NCBI RefSeq assembly: GCF_022900255.1
Contig: NZ_JALIRM010000004.1
Location: 62,001 to 126,000 of the forward strand
DNA from: Lederbergia wuyishanensis
Lineage (GTDB): Bacteria > Bacillota > Bacilli > Bacillales > Bacillaceae_C
Direction: 5' to 3'
DNA: 64,000 nucleotides
The notes below the pieces were generated by a model, which saw only the letters and a program-made list of their open reading frames with translations, was not told where the DNA came from and made no database searches. The position numbers and the translations under genes were made by a program. Numbering within the stretch: the first letter of the stretch is position 1; each line of letters starts with the position of its first letter. Shown here piece by piece: positions 25,032 to 34,745 of this stretch.

Positions 25032-26022
25032 AGTTCTTATTACAGGTGCAGATGGTTTCATAGGATCACATTTAACAGAAGAGCTAATACTTCGAGGCTA
25101 TAATGTACGTCCATTTGTATTTTACAACTCGTTTAATTCCTGGGGATGGTTAGACTCTCTTTCATTAGAGTTGAAAAATGAACTAGATGTATTTTCAGGA
25201 GATATTCGTGATCCTCATGGAGTGAAAGAAGCGATGAAAGGGTGTAATAAAGTACTACATCTAGCTTCTCTTATTGCAATACCTTATTCATACCATTCAC
25301 CTGACACATATGTTGATACTAATATTAAAGGAACCTTGAATGTTCTTCAAGCAGCGCGTGAATTAGATGTAACTAGAGTAGTTCATACTTCAACTAGCGA
25401 AGTATACGGCACAGCACAATATGTGCCAATAGATGAAAATCATCCTGTGCAAGGACAGTCACCCTATTCCGCATCAAAAATTGGAGCAGATCAAATGGCT
25501 CTATCATTTTATCGTTCATTTGAAACACCTGTCTCTATTATTCGCCCTTTTAATACATATGGTCCACGGCAGTCGGCCCGTGCTGTCATCCCGACAATTA
25601 TTACTCAGCTAGCATCGGGAAAAAGAAAAATAAAGTTAGGTGCTTTAAGTCCTACGCGTGACTTTAATTTCGTCAAGGATACTGTAAATGGTTTTATTCA
25701 AATGATGGACAGCGATAAAGCTCTAGGTGAAGTCGTTAATATTGGTAGTAATTTTGAAGTCTCGATAGGTGAAACGGCTAAATTAATTGCAGAAGTAATG
25801 GGAGTAAACATTGAGATTGAAACAGATGAGATTAGAATACGTCCAGAAAAAAGTGAAGTAGAACGTTTATGGGCTGATAATAAAAAGGCAAAAGATATTC
25901 TAGGATGGGAGCCAGCATACGGAGGACTTGAGGGATTTAAACAAGGGATGAAAGAGACAGTAGAATGGTTTACGAATCCAAATAATTTATCTAACTACAA
26001 GGTAGATGTGTATAACATATGA
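25024..26022 (+). CDS. legB: NAD-dependent 4,6-dehydratase LegB
   Basis: First committed enzyme of the legionaminic-acid route. It dehydrates a nucleotide-linked GlcNAc (UDP- or GDP-) to the 4-keto-6-deoxy sugar. It is a 332-residue extended SDR: TGADGFIG nucleotide site at 7-14, SEVYGT, catalytic YSASK near 148, RPFNTYGPRQSARAVIP. It starts at ATG 25024 after an AGGTGAAAAGG site and overlaps the Maf gene by 8 bp. The order legB-legC-legG-legI is the usual Leg order. A PseB identity is less likely given the LegG and LegF partners. Confidence 0.88.
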   Translation: MSKVLITGADGFIGSHLTEELILRGYNVRPFVFYNSFNSWGWLDSLSLELKNELDVFSGDIRDPHGVKEAMKGCNKVLHLASLIAIPYSYHSPDTYVDTNIKGTLNVLQAARELDVTRVVHTSTSEVYGTAQYVPIDENHPVQGQSPYSASKIGADQMALSFYRSFETPVSIIRPFNTYGPRQSARAVIPTIITQLASGKRKIKLGALSPTRDFNFVKDTVNGFIQMMDSDKALGEVVNIGSNFEVSIGETAKLIAEVMGVNIEIETDEIRIRPEKSEVERLWADNKKAKDILGWEPAYGGLEGFKQGMKETVEWFTNPNNLSNYKVDVYNI

Positions 26023-27179
26023 ATACCCAATGGACGCAAATAGTACAAGAGATAAAGGAAATCTATAATAATAAAGACGTTGTTCCTTTACATGAACCAA
26101 CATTTGGTGAAACCGAAATAGAATATGTAACGGACTGCATACGCACAGGGTGGGTCTCTTCTGTTGGGAAATATGTAGATGACTTTGAAGAAAAACTAGC
26201 CGAATATACTGGTGTAAAACGAGCGGTTGCAGTAGTTAATGGTACTGCCGCACTTCATATAGCATTGAAAGTAGCAGGGGTTCAAACAAATGATGAAGTA
26301 TTTATGCCTGCACTCACTTTTGTTGCTACAGCAAATGCAGCAACTTATTTACAAGCTATTCCTCATTTTGTTGATGTATCGGAAGAAACACTAGGCTTAG
26401 ACCCAGTGAAATTGGAAGATTACATTCAAGAAATTGGCGAAATGAGGAATGGTCAACTAGTAAATAAGAAGACAAGCAGAATTATACGTGCTGTTGTACC
26501 AATGCATACATTTGGTCATCCCGTTGATTTGGATCCACTTATAGAATTATGTGGTAAATATAATCTAATGCTTGTTGAAGATGCTGCTGAATCCCTTGGT
26601 TCATTTTACAAGGGTAAGCATACGGGTTGTTTTGGCATAGCTGGTGCACTTAGCTTTAATGGCAATAAAATTATGACCACTGGTGGCGGAGGGGCAATTT
26701 TAACAAATGATGAAAAATTAGCCGACTACGCTAAACATATTACAACAACAGCAAAAGTACCGCATCGTTGGGAATATGTTCATGATGAAATTGGATTTAA
26801 TTACCGAATGCCGAATATTAATGCTGCTTTAGGGTGTGCGCAGTTGGAAAAACTTGATTCTTTTTTAGCATCGAAAAGGCAGTTAACAAATAGTTATATG
26901 AAGTTATTTGAACAAGTTGAAGGGATGAATGTATATAACGAACCAATCTTTGCTAAAAGTAATTATTGGCTCCAGACGCTAATCATCGCCTCCCCAAAAT
27001 ATAAACGTGATGAAATATTGGAAACATTGAACAGTGAAGGAATTTTGGCACGTCCTATGTGGAAACCATTGGACGAATTATCTCCTTACGCCTATTGTCC
27101 TAAAGGTGATCTTACTACGACAAACAAAATAGATAACATGATAATAAATCTCCCATCTACTCCACCGATAGGAGGTTAA
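26019..27179 (+). CDS. legC: PLP-dependent aminotransferase LegC
   Basis: Converts the 4-keto sugar made by LegB to the 4-amino sugar. 386-residue DegT/DnrJ/EryC1/StrS-type enzyme. It has VNGTAALHIALKVAG, VEDAAESLGSFYKGKHTG and the PLP-lysine segment SFNGNKIMTTGGGG, with the lysine in NGNK. It overlaps legB by ATGA. The start near DVVPLHEPTFGETE fits the LegC subfamily. Confidence 0.9.
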   Translation: MNTQWTQIVQEIKEIYNNKDVVPLHEPTFGETEIEYVTDCIRTGWVSSVGKYVDDFEEKLAEYTGVKRAVAVVNGTAALHIALKVAGVQTNDEVFMPALTFVATANAATYLQAIPHFVDVSEETLGLDPVKLEDYIQEIGEMRNGQLVNKKTSRIIRAVVPMHTFGHPVDLDPLIELCGKYNLMLVEDAAESLGSFYKGKHTGCFGIAGALSFNGNKIMTTGGGGAILTNDEKLADYAKHITTTAKVPHRWEYVHDEIGFNYRMPNINAALGCAQLEKLDSFLASKRQLTNSYMKLFEQVEGMNVYNEPIFAKSNYWLQTLIIASPKYKRDEILETLNSEGILARPMWKPLDELSPYAYCPKGDLTTTNKIDNMIINLPSTPPIGG

Positions 27180-27185
27180 TTGCAT

Positions 27186-28316
27186 ATGAAAAAAAAAAGA
27201 ATTTGCGTTGTGACGGGGACACGAGCGGAATATGGGTTACTTTATTGGTTAATGAAAGAAATTCAAAAAGATGAAGAACTTGAATTGCAGTTAGTAGTTA
27301 CAGGAATGCATTTGTCTCCAGAATTTGGATTGACTTATAAGGAAATAGAAGAAGATGGATTTGTAATAAATGAAAAGATAGAAATACTGCTGTCTTCAGA
27401 TTCTGCAGTTGGTGTTGCTAAATCTATGGGTCTTGCTGTTATCGAATTTGCGGGTGTCATTAATAAGCTATCACCAGATTTAGTGATTATACTAGGTGAT
27501 AGATTTGAAATGCTTGCTATTGCTCAAACAGCACTTGTTGAAAATATCCCGATTGCTCACATTCATGGTGGGGAGCTGACATTCGGTGCATACGATGATT
27601 CAATCAGACATGCAATTACAAAAATGGCGACTTGGCACTTTACAAGTACTGAGGAATATCGTAATAGGGTTATACAATTAGGAGAAAGTCCAGATCGGGT
27701 ATGGAATGTTGGGGCGTTAGGTATAGAAAATATTTTAAAATTAAAGTTATTTTCGAAAGGAAAATTACTTTCTGACTTAGGAATTATAGAAAATAAACCT
27801 TACTTTCTAATTACCCAACACCCGGAAACCAATGGTTCAAATAAAGGAATAGATAAGCTTTTGTTGGCGTTAGCTAAGTTTGAAAATTACAACTTAATTT
27901 TCACAAAATCGAATGCTGATAATGGTGGTAGATATATAAATGATGCTATAGAACAATTTGTTACAAATCATCAAAACGCATATTTATATGACTCTCTTGG
28001 ACAATTACGCTATCTCAGTGCTGTTAAACATGCAAAAGTAGTTATCGGAAATTCATCAAGTGGACTAATTGAAGTACCTTACTTGGAGACGCCTACTGTC
28101 AATTGTGGAAATAGACAAGCAGGAAGACAGAAACCGTCATCAGTTTTTGATGCGGAGTTGAACGAGACAGCAATAATAAATGCAATTCATAATGCTCTCT
28201 TATTTAGTGGAAGTTACGAAAAAATCTTTGGTGTAGGAAATTCGTCTAAAAAAATCATTGATATAATAAAAAAAGTTAAATCGTATCGAGTTCAAAAGGA
28301 GTTTTATGACTTATGA
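27186..28316 (+). CDS. legG: UDP-sugar hydrolysing 2-epimerase LegG/NeuC
   Basis: Releases the nucleotide and epimerises C2, giving the free 2,4-diacetamido-mannose precursor. 376-residue member of the WecB/NeuC family: CVVTGTRAEYGLL at the N terminus, ILGDRFEMLA, HIHGGELTFGAYDDSIRHAI and GNSSSGLIEVP. AGGAGG lies ten bases before ATG 27186; the in-frame TTG 27180 is too close to that site. It is coupled to legI through an ATGA overlap. Confidence 0.9.
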   Translation: MKKKRICVVTGTRAEYGLLYWLMKEIQKDEELELQLVVTGMHLSPEFGLTYKEIEEDGFVINEKIEILLSSDSAVGVAKSMGLAVIEFAGVINKLSPDLVIILGDRFEMLAIAQTALVENIPIAHIHGGELTFGAYDDSIRHAITKMATWHFTSTEEYRNRVIQLGESPDRVWNVGALGIENILKLKLFSKGKLLSDLGIIENKPYFLITQHPETNGSNKGIDKLLLALAKFENYNLIFTKSNADNGGRYINDAIEQFVTNHQNAYLYDSLGQLRYLSAVKHAKVVIGNSSSGLIEVPYLETPTVNCGNRQAGRQKPSSVFDAELNETAIINAIHNALLFSGSYEKIFGVGNSSKKIIDIIKKVKSYRVQKEFYDL

Positions 28317-29389
28317 ATAAAACATATATCATTGCTGAAGCGGGCGTAAATCATAATGGGTCTTTAGATTTGGCATTTGAATTAATAGATGTTGCGGTAA
28401 AGGCAGGGGCAGATGCAGTAAAGTTTCAAACATTTAAAGCAGAAAATCTAGTAACGAAGAAAGCACAGCAAGCTGCATACCAGATTGAAAATATTGGCGA
28501 AGAGACATCACAATTTGAAATGCTGAAAAAACTAGAGCTTAACTATAATGAATTCTTGCGGTTAAAAGCATATTGTGATGAAAAAAAGATAGAATTTTTA
28601 TCGACACCTTTTGAGTTTGAAAGTGTCGATTTTTTGGTGGAAACATTAGGGATGAATACAGTGAAAATTCCATCTGGAGAACTAACTAACTCTCCGTTCA
28701 TTCATTATATAGCTACTAAACGCAAGCCGATTATCTTATCAACGGGAATGGCAAATATGGAAGATATTTTTGAAGCTTTATCCTTTATTGCTTACGGTTT
28801 GGCATTTCCAAACAAGAAAGTTGAGCTAGAATCTGTGCGTAGCTTTTACGCAACAGATGAGGCCAAAAAATGCTTGAAGCGATATGTAACCATTCTTCAT
28901 TGTACGACAGAGTATCCAACCCCTTATAAAGATGTCAATTTACAGGCTATGGACCATTTGAAAAGGGAATTACAAGTAGAGATTGGATTGTCGGATCACT
29001 CAAAAGGTATATATGTTCCAATAGCAGCAGTAGGTAAAGGGGCAAAAGTCATAGAGAAGCACTTTACAATCAATCGAATGCTGCCAGGACCAGACCATCA
29101 AGCATCTCTAGAACCAGCTGAACTAATAGAAATGGTGAATGGTATAAGAATTGTTGAAGCTACACTAGGAAATTGTGAAAAGAAACCAACAGCAAATGAG
29201 GAAAAGAATCGAATTGCAGCTAGAAAAAGTCTTGTAGCATCAAGAGAGATTCAAGTTGGAGATATATTTACAAGTGACAATTTAACAATAAAGCGTCCTG
29301 GAAATGGTTTAGCTCCTTCTAAGTGGTGGGAGCTATTAGGAACTACTGCCTCAAAAAGTTATGAAGAGGATGAGCTGATTGACGAATAG
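28313..29389 (+). CDS. legI: N,N'-diacetyllegionaminate synthase LegI
   Basis: Condenses the 6-deoxy-ManNAc-like sugar with phosphoenolpyruvate to make the nine-carbon acid. 358-residue NeuB family: IIAEAGVNHNGSLDLA near residue 5, KFQTFKAENLV, HCTTEYPTPY, GLSDHSKG, VIEKHFT, and a C-terminal antifreeze-like SAF domain (about 295-350). It overlaps its neighbours at both ends. NeuB, PseI and LegI are close relatives; LegI is chosen from the legB/legC/legG/legF context. Confidence 0.9.
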   Translation: MNKTYIIAEAGVNHNGSLDLAFELIDVAVKAGADAVKFQTFKAENLVTKKAQQAAYQIENIGEETSQFEMLKKLELNYNEFLRLKAYCDEKKIEFLSTPFEFESVDFLVETLGMNTVKIPSGELTNSPFIHYIATKRKPIILSTGMANMEDIFEALSFIAYGLAFPNKKVELESVRSFYATDEAKKCLKRYVTILHCTTEYPTPYKDVNLQAMDHLKRELQVEIGLSDHSKGIYVPIAAVGKGAKVIEKHFTINRMLPGPDHQASLEPAELIEMVNGIRIVEATLGNCEKKPTANEEKNRIAARKSLVASREIQVGDIFTSDNLTIKRPGNGLAPSKWWELLGTTASKSYEEDELIDE

Positions 29390-29981
29390 ACCGGTTATTA
29401 TTATAGGAAATGGTGGACATGCAGGAGTTCTAACTGAAATTTTGATTCAACAAAATAGAACAATTATTGGTTTTACCGCACCGGAAAAACAGGGAAACCG
29501 ATTTGGCATTAGTTACCTTGGATCAGATGAAATTATTAATACATATGACTGTGAAGAAATTGAACTTATCCTAGGAATTGGATCAGTAAATGTAACGGAA
29601 ATTAGGGCAATTAAATTTAAGGAATTTAAAGAGAAAGGGTTTAATTTTGCTACAGTTATTCATGAAAGTTCTATTATTTCTCCAAGTGCAATTCTAGGAG
29701 AAGGAGTCCACGTAATGGCAGGATCTGTCATTCAATCTTTTGTGAATATTTCCGATAACACAATTATAAATACATCTTCCAGTATAGATCATGACTCTTA
29801 TATTGGAAAACACAGCCATATTGCGCCAGGAGCCATATTATCTGGAGGTGTAAAGGTGGGCGAATTATCACACATTGGTGCTGGATCTATAATTATTCAA
29901 AATATCCAGATCGGAAGCCACGTAATGGTAAGAGCTGGAGTACTTGTAAAGCAACATGTGCCAGACCATTCTAAAATATAA
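29379..29981 (+). CDS. NeuD/LegH-type sugar O- or N-acetyltransferase
   Basis: 200-residue hexapeptide-repeat acyltransferase. A short Rossmann-like N terminus (VIIIGNGGHAGVLTEILI) is followed by a left-handed beta helix (about 95-195, with SHIAPGAILSGGVKVGE). In a Leg operon this is the expected enzyme that acetylates the 4-amino group (LegH) before LegG; a NeuD-type O-acetylase is the alternative. The start is TTG 29379 inside the end of legI, with GAGG nine bases upstream. Confidence 0.8.
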   Translation: MTNRPVIIIGNGGHAGVLTEILIQQNRTIIGFTAPEKQGNRFGISYLGSDEIINTYDCEEIELILGIGSVNVTEIRAIKFKEFKEKGFNFATVIHESSIISPSAILGEGVHVMAGSVIQSFVNISDNTIINTSSSIDHDSYIGKHSHIAPGAILSGGVKVGELSHIGAGSIIIQNIQIGSHVMVRAGVLVKQHVPDHSKI

Positions 29982-30008
29982 ATTATCTAGTTCGGAGGAA
30001 TATAAAAG

Positions 30009-31118
30009 ATGAAGTATTGTGTAAGATGTGTAATGCCAAATACAAGACCAGGTATTTATTTTGATGAAGAAGGAGTGTGCCAAGCATGCAGGGCAGAAGA
30101 ACAAAAAAATAAAATCAATTGGAATGCAAGGTTTCAAGAATTGCAAACATTATGTGATAAATATCGAAGAAAAGACGATTCTGAATTTGATTGCATAATT
30201 GCTGTTAGTGGTGGAAAAGATAGTCACTTCCAAGTTTATTTCTTTAAAGAAGTGTTAGGTATGAATCCATTGCTAGTAACTGTTGAAGATAATTTTGAAA
30301 TGACAGAAGCTGGAAAACATAATATTAAGAATATATCAGAAAGATTCGGATGCCATATCATTGCATTGAAACCTAATTTAAAGGCACAAAAATATATTAT
30401 GCGAAAAACCTTTGAAAAATATGGAAAACCAACGTGGTTTATTGATCGTTTAATTTATACCTATCCACTTCATATTGCAAATAAGTTTAATATTCCGCTA
30501 ATTGTTTATGGAGAAAATATCAGTTATGAATATGGTGGTACCGATCGTACCGAAACATACTCAGCAAAAGAACAAATTAATAATGGGGTTGCATCAGAGA
30601 TTGATTATAATGAATTAATTGATGAAAATATATCACTAAAAGATTTAATTTTTTGCACCCCACCAAGTGGAGACGACATTTCCAAATTAGAACCAATTTA
30701 CTTAAGTTACTTTACTAGGTGGAATAGTTATGCCAATTATGTTTTTGCAAGAAAAAATGGTTTTAAGGATTTATCACATGAATGGGAGCGAGAACATACA
30801 TTTGAAAACTTTGACCAAGTTGAAACACCTGCTTATCTAATTCACCCTTGGTTAAAATATCCTAAATTTGGACATGCCTCAGCAACTGATTATGCTTCAA
30901 AATTTATTCGGTATGCGCTGATTACTAGAGAAGAAGGAATCCAACTTGTAAAAAAACATGATCATAAAGTTGATCAAAAATCTGTACAATCATTTATTGA
31001 CTTTTTAGGGTATTCCCATACGGATTTCTATAGCATTATTGATAAGTTATACAATAAAGAGTTATTTTACAAAAATCAATTTGGAGAGTGGGAATTAAAA
31101 AATCCCATTTGGAAGTGA
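30009..31118 (+). CDS. N-acetyl sugar amidotransferase, PseA/WbpG family
   Basis: 369-residue PP-loop ATPase. CVRCVMP and CQAC cysteines sit at the N terminus and the nucleotide loop AVSGGKDSHF at about 65. This family turns an acetamido group into acetamidino (PseA in Campylobacter makes the Pse5Ac7Am-type sugars). No HisH/HisF-type ammonia-channel partners are adjacent, so ammonia would come from elsewhere or the partner lies outside. It suggests that the final flagellar sugar is an acetamidino-legionaminic acid (inference). GGAGG lies before the ATG. Confidence 0.85.
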   Translation: MKYCVRCVMPNTRPGIYFDEEGVCQACRAEEQKNKINWNARFQELQTLCDKYRRKDDSEFDCIIAVSGGKDSHFQVYFFKEVLGMNPLLVTVEDNFEMTEAGKHNIKNISERFGCHIIALKPNLKAQKYIMRKTFEKYGKPTWFIDRLIYTYPLHIANKFNIPLIVYGENISYEYGGTDRTETYSAKEQINNGVASEIDYNELIDENISLKDLIFCTPPSGDDISKLEPIYLSYFTRWNSYANYVFARKNGFKDLSHEWEREHTFENFDQVETPAYLIHPWLKYPKFGHASATDYASKFIRYALITREEGIQLVKKHDHKVDQKSVQSFIDFLGYSHTDFYSIIDKLYNKELFYKNQFGEWELKNPIWK

Positions 31119-31126
31119 GTTTTAAG

Positions 31127-32191
31127 ATGGTCAATTGGAAAAATGTATTAGTAAAAAAAAATAATTCTATTCTCCATACAATGAGGATTATTGAATCATC
31201 TTCTCTTCAATTTGCTGTCGTAGTTGATGATGAAATGTGTTTACTTGGAACGGTTACTGACGGTGATATACGTAGAGGATTAATAAAAGGACTTCAGCTT
31301 AGCACACCAATTCAAGAAGTTATGAATAAAAAACCAATATTTCTTTATTCTGGTAAAAGACTATCGCATTATAGATCATTTATGGAAAGAACTGCACTGA
31401 AGCAGCTTCCGATTGTTGATAGAAAAAAAAGGGTTGAGGTAGTCTTGTTTTCTGATCGACAATTACAAGCCTTACAAAAAGAAAATCATGTGATTTTAAT
31501 GGCGGGTGGCCTTGGAACTAGACTTCGCCCGTTAACAAATAATACCCCAAAACCTATGTTAAAAGTGGGAGACAAACCAATATTAGAAATAATTATCGAA
31601 AACTGTAAAAACTTTGGATTTGTAAACTTTATAATACCAGTAAATTATAAAAAGGAAATTATTCAAGATTACTTTCAAGATGGACAACACCTTGGAGTGA
31701 ATATTACCTATTTAGAGGAAAAGAAAAGACTTGGAACGGCAGGGGCACTATCACTCCTAACAGAGAAACCAAAGGCCCCCTTTTTTGTGATGAATGGTGA
31801 TCTGTTAACTAAAATTAACTTTGAACAACTGCTAGATTTTCATAATGAAACAAATTCATTAGCCACGATGTGTGTTCGTGATTATGAATATCAAATACCA
31901 TATGGAGTCATTAAAACCGATAATTATCGTCTCCTTTCAATTGAAGAAAAACCAGTTCATAAAAGTTTTGTTAATGCAGGGATCTATGTTCTTAACCCCG
32001 ATATAATTTCTCATATACCATATAATGAATATCTTGATATGCCAGAACTCTATAGAAAGTTAATTTCAGAAGAGAAAACTGTTACTGCTTTTCCATTAAG
32101 GGAATATTGGCTTGACATTGGACAACTCGGAGATTATGAAAAGGCTAATGTTGAGTTTAATCAATATTTTACTGAGGATGAGAGCAAATGA
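31127..32191 (+). CDS. CBS-domain nucleotidyltransferase PtmE-like
   Basis: 354 residues. An N-terminal pair of CBS domains (about 1-115) is fused to a sugar-phosphate nucleotidyltransferase (HVILMAGGLGTRLRPLTNNTPKPML at about 120, then GTAGALSLL and VMNGDLLT). In C. jejuni PtmE makes GDP-glucosamine, the precursor that makes the Leg pathway GDP-linked. The order ptmE, oxidoreductase, ptmB/legF, ptmA is the same here. The start is ATG 31127 with GGAAGTGAG upstream; it overlaps the next gene by ATGA. Confidence 0.85.
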   Translation: MVNWKNVLVKKNNSILHTMRIIESSSLQFAVVVDDEMCLLGTVTDGDIRRGLIKGLQLSTPIQEVMNKKPIFLYSGKRLSHYRSFMERTALKQLPIVDRKKRVEVVLFSDRQLQALQKENHVILMAGGLGTRLRPLTNNTPKPMLKVGDKPILEIIIENCKNFGFVNFIIPVNYKKEIIQDYFQDGQHLGVNITYLEEKKRLGTAGALSLLTEKPKAPFFVMNGDLLTKINFEQLLDFHNETNSLATMCVRDYEYQIPYGVIKTDNYRLLSIEEKPVHKSFVNAGIYVLNPDIISHIPYNEYLDMPELYRKLISEEKTVTAFPLREYWLDIGQLGDYEKANVEFNQYFTEDESK

Positions 32192-33108
32192 TTCGATTCT
32201 GTTGTGTAGTAATTGGATATGGATCTATTGGTCAGCGGCATGCGCGAATATTAAGTGAATTGGGACATCACGTAGCAGTAGTCTCAAAAAGGAATATTAA
32301 GCACCCTCACTTATACCATAATATTGACAAGGCATTACAAAAAGAAAATCCTGACTATATAGTAATTGCAAATGAAACACATAAACATGAAGATACGCTT
32401 GCAGAACTTGAACGCAATGGATATAACAATAAAATACTAGTAGAGAAACCTTTATTTTCATTTGCGAACGAAAGAAATTTCAACTTTTCAAACTTATTTG
32501 TTGGTTATAATTTGCGACAACATCCACTTATTAAAATGCTATATGAAAAGATAAAAAATAAAGAAGTTATAGCAGTTCAAGCATATGTGGGACAGTATTT
32601 ACCCCATTGGAGACCGGGAATGGATTACACAAAGTCATATTCAGCGAAATTAGACTTTGGCGGTGGAGTTATTCGAGATCTTAGTCACGAGTTAGACTTT
32701 TTACAATTTTTATTTGGAGAATGGAATAGCCTAGTAGCATTAGGTGGAAAGTTTAGTAATTTATCAATTGATTCTGATGATAATTATGCAATTATTTATA
32801 AAACTAAACGGGTCCCTCTTATTTCTCTTCAGATGAATTATTTGGATCATATAACGCAGCGTTTCGTTATTATAAATACTTTAGACGAAACCTATAAGGC
32901 TGATTTTATTACTAATACCCTTCAGGTAAATGACAAAATATACAACTTTGATGTTGAGAGAGATACAACGTATATTTTACAGCATGCTTCAATATTGAAT
33001 AATCAGACTGAATTCCTATGTACATTCGAAGCAGGAATGAAAACCACAAAAATGATTGAAGCAGCAGAAAAAAGTTCAATGGAGAAAGTGTGGATCACAA
33101 ATGAATAG
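32188..33108 (+). CDS. Gfo/Idh/MocA-family oxidoreductase, PtmF position
   Basis: 306-residue NAD(P)-binding protein. GYGSIGQRHARILSE lies near residue 10, and the EKPLFS block (LVEKPLF) carries the family's catalytic-region lysine. The C-terminal domain is shorter than usual. It stands between ptmE-like and legF genes, the place of ptmF in Campylobacter, whose role in providing the glucosamine precursor is not firmly known. Overlaps by ATGA upstream and by 8 bp downstream show a single operon. Confidence 0.8.
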   Translation: MIRFCCVVIGYGSIGQRHARILSELGHHVAVVSKRNIKHPHLYHNIDKALQKENPDYIVIANETHKHEDTLAELERNGYNNKILVEKPLFSFANERNFNFSNLFVGYNLRQHPLIKMLYEKIKNKEVIAVQAYVGQYLPHWRPGMDYTKSYSAKLDFGGGVIRDLSHELDFLQFLFGEWNSLVALGGKFSNLSIDSDDNYAIIYKTKRVPLISLQMNYLDHITQRFVIINTLDETYKADFITNTLQVNDKIYNFDVERDTTYILQHASILNNQTEFLCTFEAGMKTTKMIEAAEKSSMEKVWITNE

Positions 33109-33805
33109 AATATGTACAATTTGTGCTAGGGGCGGATCAAAAGGTGTGAAAAATAAAAATATTAGAGATTTATTAGATATTCCATTAATTGCACATAGTA
33201 TTATTCAAGCAAAAAAGAGTAGTATGTTTGAAGTTATTGCTGTAAGTAGTGATAGTAATGACATTTTAGCTATTGCTAAGGAATATGGGGCAGACTTGTT
33301 AATTGAAAGACCTAAAGAATTAGCGACAGATCAGGCAGCTAAATTACCCGTCATACAGCATTGTGTTAAAGTTTCTGAAGAAAAGTTAGATAGAAAATTT
33401 GACATAGTGGTAGATTTAGATGCTACATCCCCACTTAGATCAATTGAAGATATTGTTCAAAGCCTTACACAGTTCGAGGGGAATAAAGATGCTACTAATT
33501 TAATAACTGGTGCTCCAGCTCGAAGAAGTCCCTATTTTAATCTTGTGGAAGTTATAGATAGTTATGTTTCCCTTTCAAAGCCTTTAGAAAAAGGTATTGT
33601 CCGACGTCAAGATGCACCAAAAAGTTATGATATGAATGCTTCTATATATATATGGCGAAGAGAATCATTATTGAAATCTACTTCTGTTTTCCAATCAAAT
33701 ACAATACTATATGAGATGCCAGAAGAACGTTCCATTGATATTGATTCAGAGTTAGATTTTGAATTTGTTTCTTTTCTTGCTAAAAAAAGAGGAGAATTAG
33801 TATGA
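33101..33805 (+). CDS. legF: CMP-legionaminate cytidylyltransferase LegF/PtmB
   Basis: Activates the nonulosonic acid with CTP for the Maf transferase. 234 residues of the NeuA/KdsB type: ICARGGSKGVKNKNIR at the N terminus (nucleotide loop), DLDATSPLRS near 105 (metal site). The start ATG 33101 overlaps the oxidoreductase gene. It is followed by the SDR gene with a 4-bp overlap. Confidence 0.88.
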   Translation: MNRICTICARGGSKGVKNKNIRDLLDIPLIAHSIIQAKKSSMFEVIAVSSDSNDILAIAKEYGADLLIERPKELATDQAAKLPVIQHCVKVSEEKLDRKFDIVVDLDATSPLRSIEDIVQSLTQFEGNKDATNLITGAPARRSPYFNLVEVIDSYVSLSKPLEKGIVRRQDAPKSYDMNASIYIWRRESLLKSTSVFQSNTILYEMPEERSIDIDSELDFEFVSFLAKKRGELV

Positions 33806-34626
33806 AGAAATCATATTTTGACAATTTTAGATTAGAAGGGAAAACAGCTATTGTGACTGGTGGGGCAGGGATTTTAGGACATCATTTTTGTACTGGTTTG
33901 GCAGATGCCGGTGCAAATGTTGCTGTTGTAGATATTAACCTTCAAAAAGCTCAAAAAACGGCATTATTTATTGAAGAAAATTATATGACCCACGCAGTAG
34001 CCTTTCAATGTGATGTATCCTCTGAGGAATCAGTAATTACAATGGTTCAAAATGTAAAAAAGGAATTTGGAACGATAGATGTTCTTCATAATAATGCTGC
34101 TGGAAAATCAAATAATTTAGATAAGTTTTTTGCTGATTTTGAAGAATTTGAGCTTGATCAATGGAAAGAAATTATGGGCATCAATTTAGATGGCATGTTT
34201 TTAGTTGCTAAACATGTTGGACAAGTAATTAAGGAGCAAGGAACTGGTGGGTCAATCATTCAAACATCTTCTATATATGGAGTGATGGCTCCAGATCAAC
34301 GTATATATGAGGGATCTAATTATTTAGGACGTCAAATCAATACACCTGCAATATATTCCGCTTCTAAAGCTGGAGTAATTGGTCTTACAAAATATTTAGC
34401 AACTTATTGGGCCAAGGATAAAATCAGGGTAAATGCAATTACACCTGGTGGAGTTGAAAGTGGACAGAATGATACCTTTAAAAATAATTATAGAAATCGT
34501 GTCCCTCTTGGACGTATGGCTCAGCCAGAGGAGATGGTTGGTGCACTAATCTATCTTGCTTCAGATGCTTCAAGTTATGTAACGGGACAGAATATAATAA
34601 TCGATGGTGGGTTAAATGCTTGGTGA
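33802..34626 (+). CDS. Short-chain dehydrogenase PtmA-like
   Basis: 274-residue classical SDR: cofactor loop TGGAGILGHH at about 20, NNAAG at about 98, catalytic YSASKAG near 188, and the C-terminal YVTGQNIIIDGG. PtmA is the last gene of the ptm group in Campylobacter and is required for flagellin legionaminate glycosylation, though its reaction is not certain. It is the last gene of the tightly overlapping run. The 119-bp gap downstream holds an inverted repeat AGTACTTA/TAAGTACT (34678-34685 with 34695-34702). Confidence 0.85.
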   Translation: MKKSYFDNFRLEGKTAIVTGGAGILGHHFCTGLADAGANVAVVDINLQKAQKTALFIEENYMTHAVAFQCDVSSEESVITMVQNVKKEFGTIDVLHNNAAGKSNNLDKFFADFEEFELDQWKEIMGINLDGMFLVAKHVGQVIKEQGTGGSIIQTSSIYGVMAPDQRIYEGSNYLGRQINTPAIYSASKAGVIGLTKYLATYWAKDKIRVNAITPGGVESGQNDTFKNNYRNRVPLGRMAQPEEMVGALIYLASDASSYVTGQNIIIDGGLNAW

Positions 34627-34745
34627 GATAGGTTTCTTCTAAAATAACAAGGTAAATATTCAATAATAAGTGATTCCAGTACTTAGAAGAAGGATAAGTA
34701 CTAATATAAAAAACTTGCGATATATTAAATTAAGGAGTCGCATTT

